The notes under the pieces: model-generated
Told to the model about the DNA's origin: nothing
The model's input: the letters and a program-made list of their open reading frames with translations, nothing else
Database searches by the model: none
Position numbers and translations under genes: made by a program
Shown: piece by piece, positions 61,710-64,000 of the stretch
Layout: each line of letters starts with the position of its first letter
Position numbering within the stretch: position 1 is the first letter of the stretch
NCBI RefSeq assembly: GCF_000004075.3
Contig: NC_026660.2
Location: 29,391,498-29,455,497, forward strand
Origin: Cucumis sativus
Lineage: Eukaryota; Streptophyta; Magnoliopsida; Cucurbitales; Cucurbitaceae
Direction of reading: 5' to 3'
Length of the DNA stretch: 64,000 nt

Positions 61710-64000
61710 GTATATATAATTTTACCGGTGCATCTGCTCGTTTTTCCATTTTTACCTGGGTTTAGCTCATGGGTTCTTGATTGTTTGGTTACGATTGATT
61801 GTTCTGTTCTGTTCTGATCTATACAAGAGCACGTTTTGTTGAGCTGTTGTTGTTTTATAACAAATGGTCATGGTCTACTTTCTAGCTTTTCTCCTCTGAT
61901 TTGATTGGTTTTGATAATTCATTTATGCGTTAACGTCTCCTGAAGGAGTGGTGCTTGTTGGGGTTAAGAAGCTCTTCAAAATGTTTCCCTTGCCAAATGA
62001 AATTAACGTAGCACCTGTACCCTACGAGATGATGAATCCTCATCTTGAGTGAAGTTCAGAAGCTCTTCAACTTATCCGCTCTTAATTTTAATATTTAGCG
62101 GTAAACTTTAGAGACCAAAGTTATATTATAAATTTATAACTATATTCCAATGAAAGCAATTTCTATGCATTAAAATTTCTGAGGGTTCTCTGAAAATGGT
62201 CACTAGTTCTAAAAGGAAGGTCCTTTTAACCATTCATGTGTATTTCAATACTCTTCTCCATGTGTCGACTCAAAGAATATTAATATGAAGTTGAGAGAAG
62301 ATGTCATTTAGAAACCTACTCTATTTTGATTACTAAACCCAAAATATTAAACTTGCAACCTGTAGTGAGCTTAGTAATTTAATATGAAAAGATTGATCAC
62401 ATAAAGACATTTATATGTGTTTAGTGAATTGTTTGGAAATTATACAAAAAGTAGGAGAAAACTTCCCTGTGCAAATTATCTTCAAATTCTTTCTTTGTAT
62501 GATAGAACTCATCCTTTGTCTTTCCAGTCTTCTTTGAACTGAGGTAGTTTTCTTTTCACCAATTGGATTGGGTAATAGTAAAATAAAGAGTTGTCTGTAG
62601 AGTATTCAATTAGCTAGAAATATCGCGTTGCATTAGTTTTTTCCGTGTATAGTGTCGTTTTATAAGCTGTCTCAAGCTTCAAGCTGATGTTGGAAAGCTT
62701 TATGTTACATGTCTGCCCATGGAGTTCTAGCGATTAGCTTGAAGGGCAAATGTGAGAAAACCCACTCGATTCACCACTGATAATGATGCTCTAACAAACT
62801 TATTTAATCAACTCACCAACTACTACTAATGTAGTTTTTCCACCCAAGTTTATGTCCTATTTTTCTCCATCTTAACATCAATGAGCTTTTCCAGTATCTA
62901 GTTTGAAAACCAGCTATTTTCTTCCTAAATCACTCAGTCACTGTGTTATTAGCTATCAAGAGGGGAGCATTAATTTGACAGTGTCCTTCAAATTCAAACT
63001 AAGCTTCTGATGTAATGCAAGGCAGAACTGTTATCATTCTATTGGCTAAAACACTTGGAAAATTTTACACAAATAGGTTGTAAGCCTTGTAGGTCATATA
63101 AATTTCATTGATGCCAAAGTTAACAATGCTTACAAGTTACACCAGGACCTCAAATCCAATCCATCGGGTAGAAGTCTTTCCTCTAGAACAAGCATTCAAA
63201 TAAGCAAAGAACTTGTAATAATTTGATTCTCCAAACGATGCCAAAATTTGATGAAATGATTATAGAGAAGCGTTTCTTTTTTTTATACATAAATTATTAT
63301 TATTATTCCAATTCCTACTTGAAAAACTTCTATAGAAAGCGTAGAGTTCTTTTTCTCCTGCTTCAAAGGGTGCAGCTGACCCTTGTGGTGCCATAGTGCA
63401 TCTTTTATATAGAGAAGCCACTGTAATCCCCTGTAACTACGCCTTAACAAACTTTGAGACGTATATTATAGTAATATCTACTCAGCCTCTAAGGGGAAGG
63501 AACTTTTGAAGTAGAGTTGATTGAATACTTCCAAATACTCTATCCAGGTATTGTCTTTCGCCTTTACAAACCTGGGCTTCATCATTGAAGAACAAGAGGG
63601 GGAGTTTTACCTTAAGTCATGTAGAGAGTGTTTGGGGCTAGTAGTGAAGTAGTGAGCTCAAAGGAGTCATGAAGTCTATGGAGTTGTGAACTTCTGAACC
63701 GGATGGTGTAAGTAGTTGATAAAATATAAAATTGATTATTATTCGTAGTCCACAAACTTCTTGGGCCAAACAAGGGATGGAGTTGACTGTTCCTACTTCT
63801 CAACTTCTTGGGCCAAACATTTCCATAGAAGCAATCAGTTTTAGTATGTCTAATTGTAGATGCTTAAGAAAGTATAATCTTCAAAGGGTTTGTTTGCATT
63901 GATTATCTAGGGAGACACTCAAATATCAGAATTAAAGTGGGTGCTTCATGTTTGAATGATAGTTTGTATACTGCAAGTGTTACTTTATGAATTATTCTTA
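61710..64000 (+). other. Intron 1 of the OPA3-like gene, running to the window edge
   Basis: AT-rich sequence with no exon that fits an OPA3 continuation and no other recognisable gene. It contains a small TIR element near 63627-63822. Confidence 0.6.
63627..63822. mobile_element. Small TIR element related to the one in GBPL3 intron 5
   Basis: The left end AGTGTTTGGGGCTAGTAGTG is matched in inverted orientation by the right end near 63800-63822 (ATGTTTGGCCCAAGAAGTTG). An internal near-copy of the right end (CAAACTTCTTGGGCCAAACA) lies 48 bp before it. The GTGTTTGGGG core and the CCTTGTTTGGCC segment are shared with 31027-31205. Non-coding; boundaries approximate. Confidence 0.5.

Noticed and set aside
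1-64000. CRISPR arrays, operons, phage, bacterial or endogenous viral genes
   Set aside because: The direct repeats seen are microsatellites or local duplications. All genes are plant families with introns or plant-type single exons, and no viral domain was recognised.

Overview
This is a plant nuclear window, almost certainly from a eudicot and possibly a cucurbit (that last step rests on general sequence feel, not a search). It shows multi-exon genes with AT-rich GT-AG introns, long AT-rich spacers with many microsatellites and small MITE-like elements, and plant-only families. Gene models were spliced by hand; every junction was checked for reading-frame phase. No rRNA, tRNA, CRISPR array, phage or virus gene, or transposase/reverse-transcriptase domain was recognised.

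Layout: (1) 1-3326, minus: 5' part of a homeobox-DDT gene of the RINGLET (RLT) type, running off the left edge. (2) 5966-9393, minus: complete chloroplast triose-phosphate/phosphate translocator (12 exons, 411 aa). (3) 12118-12756, minus: single-exon DMP (DUF679) membrane protein. (4) 14272-17438, plus: HAESA/HSL-type LRR receptor kinase (1000 aa). (5) 18934-19959, plus: single-exon membrane-anchored kinase homologue whose HRD motif reads HGC, a likely pseudokinase. (6) 22772-24188, plus: short SND2-like NAC factor. (7) 25579-34298, minus: guanylate-binding-protein-like GTPase with long coiled coils (GBPL3 type, 14 exons, 1062 aa). (8) 36023-36418, minus: CC-type glutaredoxin ending in ALWL. 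(9) 41750-45205, minus: MLO seven-transmembrane protein (14 exons, two GC-AG introns). (10) 47070-51263, minus: ARF3/ETTIN auxin response factor (10 exons, 732 aa) with two tasiR-ARF target sites and upstream ORFs. (11) 61581 onward, plus: first exon of an OPA3-like gene that leaves the window on the right.

Genes 2, 3, 5 and 7 look like a conserved microsyntenic block: from memory their closest Arabidopsis counterparts are near neighbours on chromosome 5 (At5g46110 TPT, At5g46090 DMP6, At5g46080 kinase-like, At5g46070 GBPL3). Here an LRR-RLK and a NAC gene lie within the block. The genes do not form one pathway.

The most informative regulatory region is ETTIN: two identical 21-nt tasiR-ARF complementary sites in the last exon plus an upstream ORF stopping 14 nt before the main start. 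No clearly new biological system was found. The most unusual items are the degenerate kinase, the paired GC-AG introns in MLO, the alternative 3' end of the NAC gene, and two apparently related small TIR elements, both probably intronic.
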